A DNA stretch of 64,000 nt from Paludibacteraceae bacterium (GCA_905234685.1 CAJOIR010000002.1:62001-126000), one strand, 5' to 3'; positions 6,879 through 15,397 are shown, counted from the first letter of the stretch. Made by a program: numbers and translations. The notes: generated by a model not told the origin, from the letters alone.

Positions 6879-8867
6879 TTACAAACGGTCGGTTTCAGGG
6901 TTGTCCAATTGTTGTTCATTGTCGGGTTTAAAGTTTTCCAACTGCTCGGAGAGTAGCTCCCATTCATAGAGTTTCTGCTCGAGCAGGTGTTTATTGTGTT
7001 CATATTGCTGAAAAAGGTCGTTACGCGTCTGGTTCTCCGGCAGTGCAAGCTGCTGCTCGAGTTCCTGCTGCTGTTGTTCAAGGAGAGCGATGCCGGCTTC
7101 GGTGTCGGCAACCTGTTTGGTGAGCTTGCGCAACTCGCGCTGACGCCGCTTCTGCTCCTCAAAGTCCTGTTTGGCAGAGGTGGGCTGGGGAATTGAGGAA
7201 TCAGAGAATCGGGGAATTGGGGAATTGTCAGTCTGTTTGCGCTCAAGTTCGCGGAGCGAAGCGATATTCTTGCGGCGGAGGAAATCGTAGATACCTCCGA
7301 GGTGCTCGGTGACTCTGCCGCCGCCAAACTCATATACTTTCTGGACGAGTCCATCGAGGAAGTAGCGGTCGTGACTGACAACGATGAGGGTACCATCAAA
7401 CGCCTGCAGCGCCTCTTTGAGGATGTCTTTGGACTGCATGTCGAGGTGGTTGGTAGGCTCATCAAGTATCAGCAGGTTAACGGGTTCGAGCAACAGGCGA
7501 ATCATGGCAAGCCTGCTGCGCTCACCTCCGGAGAGCACTTTAACTTTCTTGTCGGAAGCCTCCCCTCCGAACATGAATGCGCCGAGGATATCACGGATTT
7601 TGAGTCGTATGTCGCCGACTGCGACACGGTCGATGGTCTCGAACACAGTAAGCTCTTCATCGAGCAATGCCGCCTGATTCTGCGCGAAATAGCCTATCTT
7701 AACATTGTGTCCGATGCGGAGAGTGCCGTAGTAGTCGAGCTGCTGCATGATGCAACGCACCATGGTGGTCTTGCCTTCGCCGTTTCTACCTACGAATGCG
7801 ACCTTCTCCCCACGGCGGATAGTGAAGTTGACGTCATGGAAGACGGTATGCTCACCAAAGGCCTTCATCACATCTTCGGCGATGACGGGGAAGTCGCCGC
7901 TGCGTGGTGCAGGGGGAAACTTAAGATGCAGGCGCGAGGTGTCCTCGAGGTCAACCTCCAGTCTCTCCAGTTTCTCCAACTGCTTGATGCGGCTCTGCAC
8001 CTGCACCGCCTTGGTGGCCTTATAGCGGAAGCGCTCGATGAAGTCCTCGGTCTCCTGAATCATTTTCTGCTGGTTAAGGTAGGCGCGTACCTGCTGCTCA
8101 TGCCGCTCCTGCCGGAGCTGGACGAAACGGGAATAGTTGACATTATAGTCATAGATGCGCCCGAGAGAAATCTCGATGGTGCGATTTGTGACATTGTCAA
8201 TGAATGCACGGTCGTGGCTTACCAGCAAGAGTGCCGACGGTGAAGTCTGCAGGAACTGTTCGAGCCACTGAATGGACTCTATATCAAGGTGATTGGTAGG
8301 TTCGTCAAGGAGGAGAAGGTCAGGTTTGCGGAGGAGAATCTTGGCGAGTTCAATACGCATGCGCCATCCTCCGGAGAACTCGCTGCAAGGGCGCGTGAAG
8401 TCCGTACGGAGGAAACCGAGACCGAGGAGAGTCCGCTCGATGTCGCCCTCGATTTTATTCAGTTGAAAGTTAGCAGTTGACAGTTGATACTGCTCTTGCT
8501 GCTCAAGGAGGCGATGATACTCCGGCGAGTAGTAGTCGTTGCGCTCAGCGAGACGTCGGTTGACATCCTCGAGCGCCTGAGAGAGAGCAGTTATCTCGCT
8601 GAAAGCCTTGCGAGTCTCCTCGATGACAGTAGTATCGTCGGTGAGCGTCATCACCTGCGGGAGGTAGCCGATAGTGATGTCTTTCTCCCGCGAAATGACA
8701 CCTGAGGTGGGGAGTTGTTCTCCGGCAACAAGACGGAGGAGCGTAGTCTTGCCCGCTCCATTCTTTCCGACAAGAGCAATCTTGTCCTTCCTGTTGATGA
8801 GGAAGGAGATGTCCTCCAGCACGGGTCGCGAGGAGAACTCCATAGTCAGATGCTCAACGGAAATCAT
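6879..8867 (-). CDS. ABC-F family ATPase (Uup/YheS type)
   Basis: 662 residues with two ABC domains and no membrane segments, as in ribosome-associated ABC-F proteins. Domain 1 has Walker A GKNGAGKTT (residues 34-42), signature FSGGW and LLLDEPTNHLD. The arginine-rich linker follows (FIERFRYKATKAVQVQSR). Domain 2 has GRNGEGKTT, LSGGERSR and LILDEPTNHLD. A C-terminal coiled coil (EEQKRRQRELRKLTKQ onward) resembles the DNA-binding tail of Uup. Two short-repeat arrays lie within the frame: heptamers at residues 127-136 in domain 1, and octamers at residues 547-560 in the linker before the coiled coil. It is a stand-alone minus gene; its stop lies 138 nt before the deacetylase start. Confidence 0.93.
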   Translation of the reverse strand: MISVEHLTMEFSSRPVLEDISFLINRKDKIALVGKNGAGKTTLLRLVAGEQLPTSGVISREKDITIGYLPQVMTLTDDTTVIEETRKAFSEITALSQALEDVNRRLAERNDYYSPEYHRLLEQQEQYQLSTANFQLNKIEGDIERTLLGLGFLRTDFTRPCSEFSGGWRMRIELAKILLRKPDLLLLDEPTNHLDIESIQWLEQFLQTSPSALLLVSHDRAFIDNVTNRTIEISLGRIYDYNVNYSRFVQLRQERHEQQVRAYLNQQKMIQETEDFIERFRYKATKAVQVQSRIKQLEKLERLEVDLEDTSRLHLKFPPAPRSGDFPVIAEDVMKAFGEHTVFHDVNFTIRRGEKVAFVGRNGEGKTTMVRCIMQQLDYYGTLRIGHNVKIGYFAQNQAALLDEELTVFETIDRVAVGDIRLKIRDILGAFMFGGEASDKKVKVLSGGERSRLAMIRLLLEPVNLLILDEPTNHLDMQSKDILKEALQAFDGTLIVVSHDRYFLDGLVQKVYEFGGGRVTEHLGGIYDFLRRKNIASLRELERKQTDNSPIPRFSDSSIPQPTSAKQDFEEQKRRQRELRKLTKQVADTEAGIALLEQQQQELEQQLALPENQTRNDLFQQYEHNKHLLEQKLYEWELLSEQLENFKPDNEQQLDNPETDRL
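7189..7228. repeat. 8-bp array (GGAATTGA-like) x5 inside the ABC-F gene
   Basis: Five octamers (GGAATTGA, GGAATCAG, AGAATCGG, GGAATTGG, GGAATTGT) lie in frame with the ABC-F gene. They encode a Pro/Ser-rich linker (NSPIPRFSDSSIPQP) between ABC domain 2 and the coiled coil. A linker is a tolerant place for inserted sequence. Confidence 0.8.
8462..8489. repeat. Heptamer array (GTTGACA family) x4 inside the ABC-F gene
   Basis: GTTGAAA, GTTAGCA, GTTGACA, GTTGATA run head to tail. In the gene's frame they encode a YQLSTANFQ segment in a helical region of ABC domain 1. The peptide YQLST is shared with the deacetylase because the same DNA repeat is read in the same relative frame. Confidence 0.85.
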
Positions 8868-8977
8868 AGGGGTATATTACTTTTTTTATTTTCCACAGAT
8901 GTGACGGAATGAACGGAACAGACGGACAATAATATATCAGTTATGTTAATTTGAGACGAGTCAAAAATCCATGCTTT

Positions 8978-10150
8978 TCACCCGCAACCATCATTGTCCA
9001 CCGTACAACAATGCGTCTCTACGGAGTTATTCCTGGTTTTCAGGTCAACGATACGCCAGAGGATGACGGTGAGTATGGTACAGAGGGCGAAGTCAACAGC
9101 AGTAAGAAGCCAGATATTCCAGTTTCTGCCTATCAGCGCAAGTCCGATGAAAAGCAGAGTCACCGCCAAGAGGACACAGGTGGTCTGTATATGGTTGAGT
9201 CCGGTGCGGAGGAGCAGATGGTGGATATGGTTCTTGTCAGGCGAGAAGGGCGAGCGGTGATGCCATATACGCGTGAGGCTGACACGAATGGTGTCGAATA
9301 TGGGCACAGAGAGTACACATACACATACGGCAGGAGCAGCACTGCAAGCGAGGCTGTCAGGCACCAGATGATAAGCATTCATAGTGCAGAAACGGAAGAC
9401 GAAGGCTGTAAGCAGATAGCCGAGCAGCAGTGAGCCCGAGTCGCCCATGAATATCTTACGTTTGCTGCCTCCGAAGACGTTGTAGATGAAGAACACGGCA
9501 AGTGCACCCGTCATGCTGTAGCCGAGAATAGCCCAACTGAGTTCGCCCGAGAGTTGAAACCACACGGCAAAGAAGAGACAATAGAGAATGCCAAGACCAG
9601 AAGCGAGACCGTCAACACCATCGATGAGATTGAGCGCGTTGATGACAGCAAGCAAAACGAAGAACGAGAGCACATAGCTGCCTGCAACCGACATCTGCTC
9701 CACTCCGAGGAAACCGTGCAGATGTGTGATACGTATGTCGGCAAAGCCTATCATGGCGATGCCTGCAAGCATCTCTCCCAACAACTTACTCAGCGGAGAG
9801 AGGTCAAGAAGGTCGTCGGCAAAGCCAACAAAGAGAATGACCACAAGTCCTATCAACAGAAACTGCGACTCCTTCAGACTGCCGTATTCGAAAGCAAGGA
9901 AAGTGAGCATAAACGAGAAGCAGATGTCTATTCCGCCTATGTTGGGTATCTCGCCCGTATGCGACATGCGCTTGTTAGGCTTTACTACGAAATGCTTCTC
10001 TTTGGCTATCTTGAGGACTACCGGCATAAAAAGGAAACCCAGAAAGAAGGACACCAAGCCGGTAAGGAAAGGATATGTGTCGAAAAACTGATGCACAGTA
10101 TAAGTTGCTCTAATATGTGAATGGTTGGTCTGCCATGTGTATGCACACAC
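8978..10150 (-). CDS. WecA/MraY-family undecaprenyl-phosphate sugar-1-phosphate transferase
   Basis: 390 residues with about ten to eleven membrane segments. Family motifs are GGIDICFSF (about residue 73, loop after TM2), FADDLLDLSP (about 110), NALNLIDGVDGLASG (about 165), MGDSGSLLLGYLL (about 235) and the cytoplasmic HHRSPFSPDKNHIHHLLL (about 300), the sugar-nucleotide loop with the HIHH motif. It transfers a HexNAc-1-phosphate to undecaprenyl phosphate, starting a surface polysaccharide. The last 15 or so residues (Cys/His/Asp-rich) are not part of the family core. It has its own promoter, divergent from panB, and lies upstream of the deacetylase/wecB/GT4 set that could build on its product. 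Confidence 0.9.
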   Translation of the reverse strand: MCAYTWQTNHSHIRATYTVHQFFDTYPFLTGLVSFFLGFLFMPVVLKIAKEKHFVVKPNKRMSHTGEIPNIGGIDICFSFMLTFLAFEYGSLKESQFLLIGLVVILFVGFADDLLDLSPLSKLLGEMLAGIAMIGFADIRITHLHGFLGVEQMSVAGSYVLSFFVLLAVINALNLIDGVDGLASGLGILYCLFFAVWFQLSGELSWAILGYSMTGALAVFFIYNVFGGSKRKIFMGDSGSLLLGYLLTAFVFRFCTMNAYHLVPDSLACSAAPAVCVCVLSVPIFDTIRVSLTRIWHHRSPFSPDKNHIHHLLLRTGLNHIQTTCVLLAVTLLFIGLALIGRNWNIWLLTAVDFALCTILTVILWRIVDLKTRNNSVETHCCTVDNDGCG

Positions 10151-10173
10151 TTGGCAGTATAATTAAAAGTTTG

Positions 10174-10205
10174 CAAAGATACCCAGATTTCATCAATTAT
10201 GCAAA
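10174..10205 (-). promoter_or_regulatory. Bacteroidetes-type promoter for the WecA-like gene
   Basis: On the minus strand TTTG (10205-10202) is followed by 20 nt and then TATCTTTG (10181-10174). This matches the TTTG-N19/21-TAnnTTTG consensus of the Bacteroidetes primary sigma factor. It ends 24 nt before the ATG at 10150. Confidence 0.8.
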
Positions 10206-10265
10206 TAAAAGCGGCAAAAGAGAATTTTCTTACATATAAAAGCACCATATACGGCAAATTATACC

Positions 10266-10273
10266 TATCTTTG
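10266..10273 (+). promoter_or_regulatory. -7 box for panB
   Basis: TATCTTTG matches TAnnTTTG and lies 31 nt before the panB ATG at 10304. No clear TTTG is seen at the -33 position, so this is a weaker call than the divergent promoter. Confidence 0.55.
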
Positions 10274-10303
10274 CATTTAATATACCAAAAAAGCAATTTT
10301 ATC

Positions 10304-11122
10304 ATGTCAGTACATACAGCGGCAACTGCGCGTCAGACCACGCAGACCATACAGCAGAAGAAACAGGCAGGCGAGAAGATAGCCGTGCTTACATCGTATG
10401 ATTTCACACTCGCCCGACTGGTGGACGAGGCAGGCATAGACATAATACTGGTTGGTGACAGCGCCTCCAACGTGGTATGCGGCAACCAGACCACACTGCC
10501 CATCACACTGGACGAGATGATATTCCTCGCCAAAGGCGTGAGACGCGCTGCAGAGCATGCCCTCGTGGTATGCGACATGCCATTCGGCACTTACCAGATA
10601 AGCGAAGAGGAGGCGGTGAGAAACGCCATGAAGATAATGCAGCTTTCGGGTGTTGATGCCGTAAAACTTGAAGGCGGAGAAGAGATAATGCCCGCCATAC
10701 GCCACATGGTGCAGGCGGGAGTACCCGTGATGGGACACTTGGGACTCACTCCACAGTCGGTCAACCAGTTCGGAGGCTACGGACTGCGTGCCAAGGGAGA
10801 GGCAGAGGCAAAGAAGCTGATACGCGATGCACACCTCCTGGAGGATGCAGGATGCTTCAGCCTGGTACTTGAGAAGATACCTGCAGCACTTGGCAAGCGT
10901 GTGTCGGAAGAACTGCATATACCAGTGATAGGAATAGGAGCAGGAAACGGCACTGACGGTCAGGTTCTGGTGCTGCACGACATGCTCGGGTTCAATGATG
11001 GCTTCAAGCCCAAGTTCCTGCGCAGGTTTGCAAACATGGCGGAAGACGTAAAGCAGGCTGTGAGTGCATACGCAGAAGCAGTAAGAGACGGCAGTTTCCC
11101 GAACGAGACAGAACAATACTGA
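10304..11122 (+). CDS. panB: 3-methyl-2-oxobutanoate hydroxymethyltransferase (ketopantoate synthesis)
   Basis: 272 residues from ATG 10304 (MSVHTAATARQ). An upstream in-frame ATG at 10199 would precede the promoter box and is rejected. The enzyme transfers a hydroxymethyl group from methylene-THF to alpha-ketoisovalerate in pantothenate/CoA synthesis. Motifs are LTSYDFTLARL, VGDSASNVVCG (Mg2+-binding Asp), VKLEGG, GHLGLTPQSVNQFGGY and IGIGAGNGTDGQVLVLHDMLG. The C-terminal region is the normal length. The CapA-like gene starts 18 nt downstream, so they probably share a transcript. Confidence 0.97.
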   Translation: MSVHTAATARQTTQTIQQKKQAGEKIAVLTSYDFTLARLVDEAGIDIILVGDSASNVVCGNQTTLPITLDEMIFLAKGVRRAAEHALVVCDMPFGTYQISEEEAVRNAMKIMQLSGVDAVKLEGGEEIMPAIRHMVQAGVPVMGHLGLTPQSVNQFGGYGLRAKGEAEAKKLIRDAHLLEDAGCFSLVLEKIPAALGKRVSEELHIPVIGIGAGNGTDGQVLVLHDMLGFNDGFKPKFLRRFANMAEDVKQAVSAYAEAVRDGSFPNETEQY

Positions 11123-11140
11123 TCATCTGATATCTGCTTA

Positions 11141-12238
11141 TTGTATTGCGCGGTGAGGAGTCTGGCGATATCGATATTGATATGTCTGAGTGCACAAGCA
11201 TTTTGCATGTCAGCAGACAAAGACACTGTCACTCTGCTGTTTGCAGGAGACGCCATGTCGCACACCGTACAGGTGAAATGGGCAAAGACCGGTAGCAGTT
11301 ACATGTATGCACCATGCTTCAGCGAAGTGAGACCGTATATTGAGAAGGCGGACTGGAGCATAGTGAACCTGGAGGCTCCATTGGCAGGTATGCCATACAC
11401 AGGCTACCCCCAGTTCTCCGCACCGGACGAATATGCAGAGGCTCTGGCAGAGACAGGTTTCGACCTGATGCTGCTTGCCAACAACCATATCGCAGACAAA
11501 GGTAGACAGGGACTGGAGCGCACTATTGACACACTGGAGGCTAAAGGCATACTCTACGCAGGAGCATACCACAACCATGAGAGCCGTAGTTGCCTGTATC
11601 CGGCAGTGAAGACTTTCAGCAACGGCACGGACTCGGTGCGTATAGCGTTTTTCAACTGCACCTACGGCACCAACGGACTGCCCGTCAGCGAACCTAACAC
11701 AGTGAACCGCATTGACACTGCCCAGATACGCATCGACATGGAAGAGGCGGCAGACAATACAGACCTGCAGGTGATGTGCATTCACTGGGGCAATGAATAC
11801 CAGCGTCACTCGTCGACAGAGCAGAGACTGACGGCCCGATGGTTGGCAGAGGAGGGTTTCGACCTGATAGTAGGCTCCCACCCTCACGTGGTGCAGGAGG
11901 CGGATACCATAATCACCACCGACGGAAGGCTGGTGTCGGTGTTCTACTCGCTCGGAAACATGCTCAGCAACCAGCGATGGAGAGGAAGCAACGGGGGCAT
12001 ACTGGCACAAGCGGAAGTGGCGATACAGGAGAAGAAGATATGTGGTATCAGTTATATGCCTGTATATGTGCACAAAGGCGTGTGGAAAGGAGTAAGGCAG
12101 TATCACCTGCTGCCCACAGAACAACTGGTTGACACGATAGGCAACGTGAACATACCAAAGGCAGACCGTGACTCGATGATTGTCTTTCACAAAGAGACAA
12201 CACGAAGACTGCAGAATGTAAGGACAAACAGTAAATGA
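11141..12238 (+). CDS. CapA/PgsA-like exported metallophosphatase-fold protein
   Basis: 365 residues. An N-terminal signal-like hydrophobic stretch (LAISILICLSAQAFC) ends near residue 25. The CapA fold has TLLFAGDAMSH (about residue 32), WSIVNLEAPLAG, LLANNHIADKGRQGL, HWGNEYQRHSS (about 205), VGSHPHVVQEAD (about 240) and FYSLGNMLSNQRW. These Asp, His and Asn residues form a calcineurin-like metal site. The family was named for poly-gamma-glutamate capsule genes, but in Bacteroidetes its substrate is usually unknown. Located in the envelope. It sits between panB and a phosphoribosyltransferase, with no other capsule gene adjacent. Confidence 0.85.
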   Translation: MYCAVRSLAISILICLSAQAFCMSADKDTVTLLFAGDAMSHTVQVKWAKTGSSYMYAPCFSEVRPYIEKADWSIVNLEAPLAGMPYTGYPQFSAPDEYAEALAETGFDLMLLANNHIADKGRQGLERTIDTLEAKGILYAGAYHNHESRSCLYPAVKTFSNGTDSVRIAFFNCTYGTNGLPVSEPNTVNRIDTAQIRIDMEEAADNTDLQVMCIHWGNEYQRHSSTEQRLTARWLAEEGFDLIVGSHPHVVQEADTIITTDGRLVSVFYSLGNMLSNQRWRGSNGGILAQAEVAIQEKKICGISYMPVYVHKGVWKGVRQYHLLPTEQLVDTIGNVNIPKADRDSMIVFHKETTRRLQNVRTNSK

Positions 12239-12256
12239 CTAAATATAAATACCACC

Positions 12257-12760
12257 ATGTACAAAGTCAAATACAGCAAAGAGACGGTGGCAGCAGCTAT
12301 TGACAGGCTCGCCGGCAAGATTAAGGTAAAGGACAACACAGTGTTTCTCGTTCTGATGAACGGAGGTGTGTGGTTTGCACATGAGTTGATAAGCAGATTC
12401 CATGAGTTGCCTGTAAGAGTAGAATATGCACGTGTATCCTCATACAAAGGCAAAGAGCAGAGTGTACTGAACATATCATACATTCCCGATATCGACTGGA
12501 AAGGCAAGGACATCATAGTGCTTGACGACATCTGCGACACGGGGAACACGATGAACCATGTATATGTGTGGCTGCAAGAGCAAGAGCCCGAGTCAGTAAG
12601 GCTGGTGACACTGCTTTCGCGCAAAGGCAGATACAGACTGAATGAGGGTATTGAGTTGATGAGTGCCATAGAAGACGACTCTGACGACTTCTTCGTAGGC
12701 TGCGGACTTGATGACAACGGCTATGCCCGCAACCTGCCCTATGTAGGAATAGTCAACTGA
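12257..12760 (+). CDS. Phosphoribosyltransferase, hypoxanthine/xanthine type
   Basis: 167 residues of type I PRTase fold. LVLMNGGVWFAHEL (about residue 35) is the PPi loop, and IIVLDDICDTGNTMNHV (about residue 95) is the PRPP-binding motif with two acidic residues then DTG. The hood ends with FFVGCGLDDNGYARNLPYVGIV, as in HPRTs, where the Asp in GxGxDxxGxxR-like sequence contacts the purine. It probably salvages hypoxanthine/guanine with PRPP. It starts 18 nt after the CapA-like gene. The next gene is convergent. Confidence 0.85.
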   Translation: MYKVKYSKETVAAAIDRLAGKIKVKDNTVFLVLMNGGVWFAHELISRFHELPVRVEYARVSSYKGKEQSVLNISYIPDIDWKGKDIIVLDDICDTGNTMNHVYVWLQEQEPESVRLVTLLSRKGRYRLNEGIELMSAIEDDSDDFFVGCGLDDNGYARNLPYVGIVN

Positions 12761-12829
12761 AAATTCCGAGAAAAAGGTATTTCCGACTATGCATTTCTGA
12801 CTATACGCATAGATTCCGCTACCTTCGCG

Positions 12830-13525
12830 CTACCTTTGCTGAGACAGAACGTCATGAATGAGCAGGTTGGTGAGACGCATGCCGAAGGTGCCAACTATAT
12901 GCGCCATAGTGCCGCTCTCTCCGGTGATTTCAGGTGACCATACACAGAGGAAACGCTTCTGAGGGAACATGCCTGTCTGTTTGAACCTGTGTCTAAGTGC
13001 ACGGGCAAGAGGGCAACCCTCCACCTTACGGAACTCCGAAACCCGCACCTTGCCTGCATCGAGTTTTCTGCCTGCCCCCATAGAAGAGAACAGAGTGGCA
13101 GAAGAAGCAGTGGCATTGCTGAGTAGCAGTGCCTTGTCAGCAACAGAGTCAATGGCGTCTATGATATAGTTATAAGATGAGAGGTTAAAGTCTAAAGCAG
13201 TGTCGGCAGTGTATCTCTTGTTGACAGCAACAATGTCTGCTTCGGGGTTGATACTCAAGAGGCGCAGGCGCATCTCCTCTACCTTAGGCCTGCCTATATT
13301 CCGTGCTGTAGCCACCAACTGGCGGTTGACGTTGGTGGGGTCAACAACATCGAAGTCAACTATGGTCAGATGCCGCACTCCGCTCCGGACAAGTGTCTCG
13401 GCACACCAGCCTCCCACTCCGCCAACACCAAACAAGATGACTCGGGCCTCACCAAGAAGCCCGAGTCCATCGTGTCCTATTAGTTGTTCTGTGCGGGTAA
13501 AGAGGTTTTCCATGTTTGTATTCAA
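12830..13525 (-). CDS. tcdA: tRNA threonylcarbamoyladenosine dehydratase
   Basis: 231 residues, ThiF/E1-like. A Rossmann nucleotide loop (ILFGVGGVGGWCAETLVRSG, about residues 30-50), TIVDFDVVDPTNVNRQ (about 55-70), VDAIDS-type DAIDSVADKALL and C-terminal GTFGMRLTNLLI are present. It dehydrates t6A37 of tRNA to cyclic ct6A using ATP. The ATG overlaps the glyS stop by 4 nt, an ATGA coupling that makes it the second gene of a glyS-tcdA unit, both serving translation. Confidence 0.92.
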   Translation of the reverse strand: MNTNMENLFTRTEQLIGHDGLGLLGEARVILFGVGGVGGWCAETLVRSGVRHLTIVDFDVVDPTNVNRQLVATARNIGRPKVEEMRLRLLSINPEADIVAVNKRYTADTALDFNLSSYNYIIDAIDSVADKALLLSNATASSATLFSSMGAGRKLDAGKVRVSEFRKVEGCPLARALRHRFKQTGMFPQKRFLCVWSPEITGESGTMAHIVGTFGMRLTNLLIHDVLSQQR

Positions 13526-15066
13526 CTCAGGCTCTTGAGCAGTTTCTTCATGTCAACCGCTTCGCCTATGATACGCGGCAGGTCGGCTATTGCCACGCGC
13601 TCCTGCTCCATGGTGTCACGGAAACGGATAGTGACGCAGTTGTCCTGCAGTGTATCGTGGTCAACAGTGATGCAGAACGGTGTGCCTATAGCGTCCTGAC
13701 GGCGGTAGCGCTTGCCGATACTGTCCTTCTCGTCGTATGCCGTCTTGAAGTCAAAACGAAGCATATCCATGATTTCACGTGCCTTTTCCGGCAGACCGTC
13801 CTTCTTTACGAGCGGCATGACACAAGCCTTGACAGGAGCCAGAACAGGAGGCAGATTAAGCACCACACGGGTGTCACCGCCATCAAGTTGCTCTTCCTTG
13901 TAGGCTGCACACATCACACTGAGGAACATACGGTCAACACCTATACTGGTCTCGATGACATACGGAGTGTAACTCTGGTTGAGTTCGGGGTCGAAATACT
14001 CTATCTTCTTGCCAGAGTACTTTGCATGCTGCGACAAGTCGAAGTTGGTACGGCTGTGAATACCCTCAACCTCCTTGAAGCCGAAAGGCATAAGGAACTC
14101 TATGTCGGTGGCTGCATTGGCGTAATGCGCCAGTTTGTCATGGTCGTGGAAACGATATTTCTCGTCACCCAGTCCGAGAGCCTTGTGCCAGCGGAGACGG
14201 AACTGCTTCCAATGCTCGAACCACTCCAGCTCGCTGCCCGGGCGAACAAAGAACTGCATCTCCATTTGCTCGAACTCACGCATACGGAACACGAACTGGC
14301 GTGCCACTATCTCGTTGCGGAAAGCCTTGCCTATCTGTGCTATGCCGAAAGGTATCTTCATGCGTCCCGTCTTCTGTACGTTGAGGAAGTTAACGAAGAT
14401 ACCCTGTGCAGTCTCGGGACGGAGGTAAATCTTCATTGCACCATCGGCAGTGGAACCCATCTCTGTCTGAAACATGAGGTTGAACTGACGCACGTCTGTC
14501 CAGTTGCGTGTGCCGCTGATGGGGCATACTATCTCCTCGTCAAGGATAATCTGCTTAAGCTCAGCCAGATCGTTGTCGTTCATCGCCTTGGCGTAACGCG
14601 CATGCAGAGCGTCACGCTTCTGGATATGCTCCAACACGCGGGGATTGGTCTGCTTGAAGAGCTCAACATCGAAACTCTCGCCGAAACGCTTGGCCGCCTT
14701 GTCAATCTCCTTCTGTATCTTCTCGTCATACCTGGCTATCTGGTCCTCTATGAGCACGTCTGCGCGGTAACGCTTCTTAGAGTCACGGTTGTCAATAAGC
14801 GGGTCGTTGAAAGCATCCACGTGACCGGAGGCTTTCCACGTTGTCGGATGCATGAAGATGGCGGCATCAATGCCGACGATATTTTCATGCAACAGTGTCA
14901 TTGACTGCCACCAATACTGCTTGATGTTGTTCTTCAGTTCCACGCCGTTCTGACCGTAGTCATACACAGCTCCGAGTCCGTCGTATATCTCACTGGAAGG
15001 AAAGACGAAGCCGTATTCCTTGCAGTGTGCGACCATCTTTTTAAAGGTTTCTTCCTGTGTTGCCAT
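13522..15066 (-). CDS. glyS: Glycyl-tRNA synthetase (alpha2 type)
   Basis: 514 residues of the single-chain class II enzyme, not the alpha2beta2 form. MVAHCKEYGFVFPSSEIYDGLGAVYDYGQNG is the N-terminal catalytic block, and HPTTWKASGHVDAFNDPL follows. Motif 2 is in QIGKAFRNEIVARQFVFRMREFEQMEMQFF. The C-terminal block has YVIETSIGVDRMFL (motif 3) and an anticodon-binding domain from VVLNLPPVLAPVKACVMP. The IGKAFRNEI and GRMKIPFGIAQ region binds ATP/glycine. A good promoter lies at 15133-15164, with a heptamer repeat between it and the start. Confidence 0.97.
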   Translation of the reverse strand: MATQEETFKKMVAHCKEYGFVFPSSEIYDGLGAVYDYGQNGVELKNNIKQYWWQSMTLLHENIVGIDAAIFMHPTTWKASGHVDAFNDPLIDNRDSKKRYRADVLIEDQIARYDEKIQKEIDKAAKRFGESFDVELFKQTNPRVLEHIQKRDALHARYAKAMNDNDLAELKQIILDEEIVCPISGTRNWTDVRQFNLMFQTEMGSTADGAMKIYLRPETAQGIFVNFLNVQKTGRMKIPFGIAQIGKAFRNEIVARQFVFRMREFEQMEMQFFVRPGSELEWFEHWKQFRLRWHKALGLGDEKYRFHDHDKLAHYANAATDIEFLMPFGFKEVEGIHSRTNFDLSQHAKYSGKKIEYFDPELNQSYTPYVIETSIGVDRMFLSVMCAAYKEEQLDGGDTRVVLNLPPVLAPVKACVMPLVKKDGLPEKAREIMDMLRFDFKTAYDEKDSIGKRYRRQDAIGTPFCITVDHDTLQDNCVTIRFRDTMEQERVAIADLPRIIGEAVDMKKLLKSLS

Positions 15067-15081
15067 ATAATATATTATAGA

Positions 15082-15109
15082 TGTTTAATGTTTAATGTTT
15101 AACGCTTAA
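15082..15109. repeat. Heptamer array GTTTAAT x4 in the glyS leader
   Basis: GTTTAAT, GTTTAAT, GTTTAAC, GCTTAAT on the plus strand (ATTAAAC on the coding strand) lie 15 nt upstream of the glyS ATG. This places the array inside the glyS 5' UTR. Confidence 0.85.
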
Positions 15110-15132
15110 TATCTTAATACCATATTGGTGTG

Positions 15133-15164
15133 CAAAGGTACTATATTTTTTGTTATCCTGCAAG
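15133..15164 (-). promoter_or_regulatory. Promoter of glyS-tcdA
   Basis: On minus, CTTG (15164-15161) is followed by 20 nt and TACCTTTG (15140-15133). The -7 box is perfect; the -33 box has one mismatch. Confidence 0.7.
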
Positions 15165-15176
15165 AGAAACATACAC

Positions 15177-15200
15177 AAAAAAGCGGAGTAGAAACTCCGC
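15177..15200 (-). terminator. Rho-independent terminator of tRNA-Leu
   Basis: On minus, GCGGAGT (15200-15194), a 4-nt loop, ACTCCGC (15189-15183), then six T (15182-15177). It begins 6 nt after the tRNA 3' end. Confidence 0.85.
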
Positions 15201-15205
15201 CTTTC

Positions 15206-15292
15206 TGGTACCCAGAGCCGGGGTCGAACCGGCACAGGGGTGAACCTACTGGTGTTTGAGACCAGCGCGTCTACCGATTCCGCCATCTGGGC
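15206..15292 (-). tRNA. tRNA-Leu (anticodon CAA)
   Basis: 87 nt reading GCCCAGATGGCGGAATCGGT on minus from 15292. The acceptor stem GCCCAGA pairs with TCTGGGT; the discriminator A and CCA end are encoded (15208-15206). The anticodon loop CTCAAAC gives CAA, decoding UUG. A variable arm (GTAGGTTCACCCCTGT region) gives the class II length expected for Leu, and the T loop is GGTTCGACCCC. Own promoter and terminator are present. Confidence 0.95.
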
Positions 15293-15303
15293 TTAAGCGA
15301 TTG

Positions 15304-15335
15304 CAAAGGTACGTTGATTATTTGAATTGTGCAAA
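15304..15335 (-). promoter_or_regulatory. Promoter of tRNA-Leu
   Basis: On minus, TTTG (15335-15332), 20 nt, then TACCTTTG (15311-15304): a full consensus match ending 11 nt before the tRNA 5' end. Confidence 0.85.
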
Positions 15336-15397
15336 CATTTTCATGCAAGAAGTCATATTTTGGTGTTTTGCAACATTCAGATTCTGCTTCTGCAGCC

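Noticed and set aside
7302..8243. 313-codon open frame on plus, antisense to the ABC-F gene
   Set aside because: The opposite frame has both Walker A and signature motifs of ABC-F; the antisense product is low-complexity and has no start context.
10199..10303. Longer N-terminus for PanB
   Set aside because: The extension overlaps the -7 box and is absent from the normal PanB length; ATG 10304 gives the family N-terminus.
11210..12190. 326-codon open frame on minus, antisense to the CapA-like gene
   Set aside because: The sense frame has the full CapA motif set; the antisense frame is rich in Cys/His/Val as expected of a shadow.
13516..14904. 462-codon open frame on plus, antisense to glyS
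   Set aside because: The minus frame is a complete glycyl-tRNA synthetase with class II motifs; the antisense frame shows no domain and arises from codon bias.
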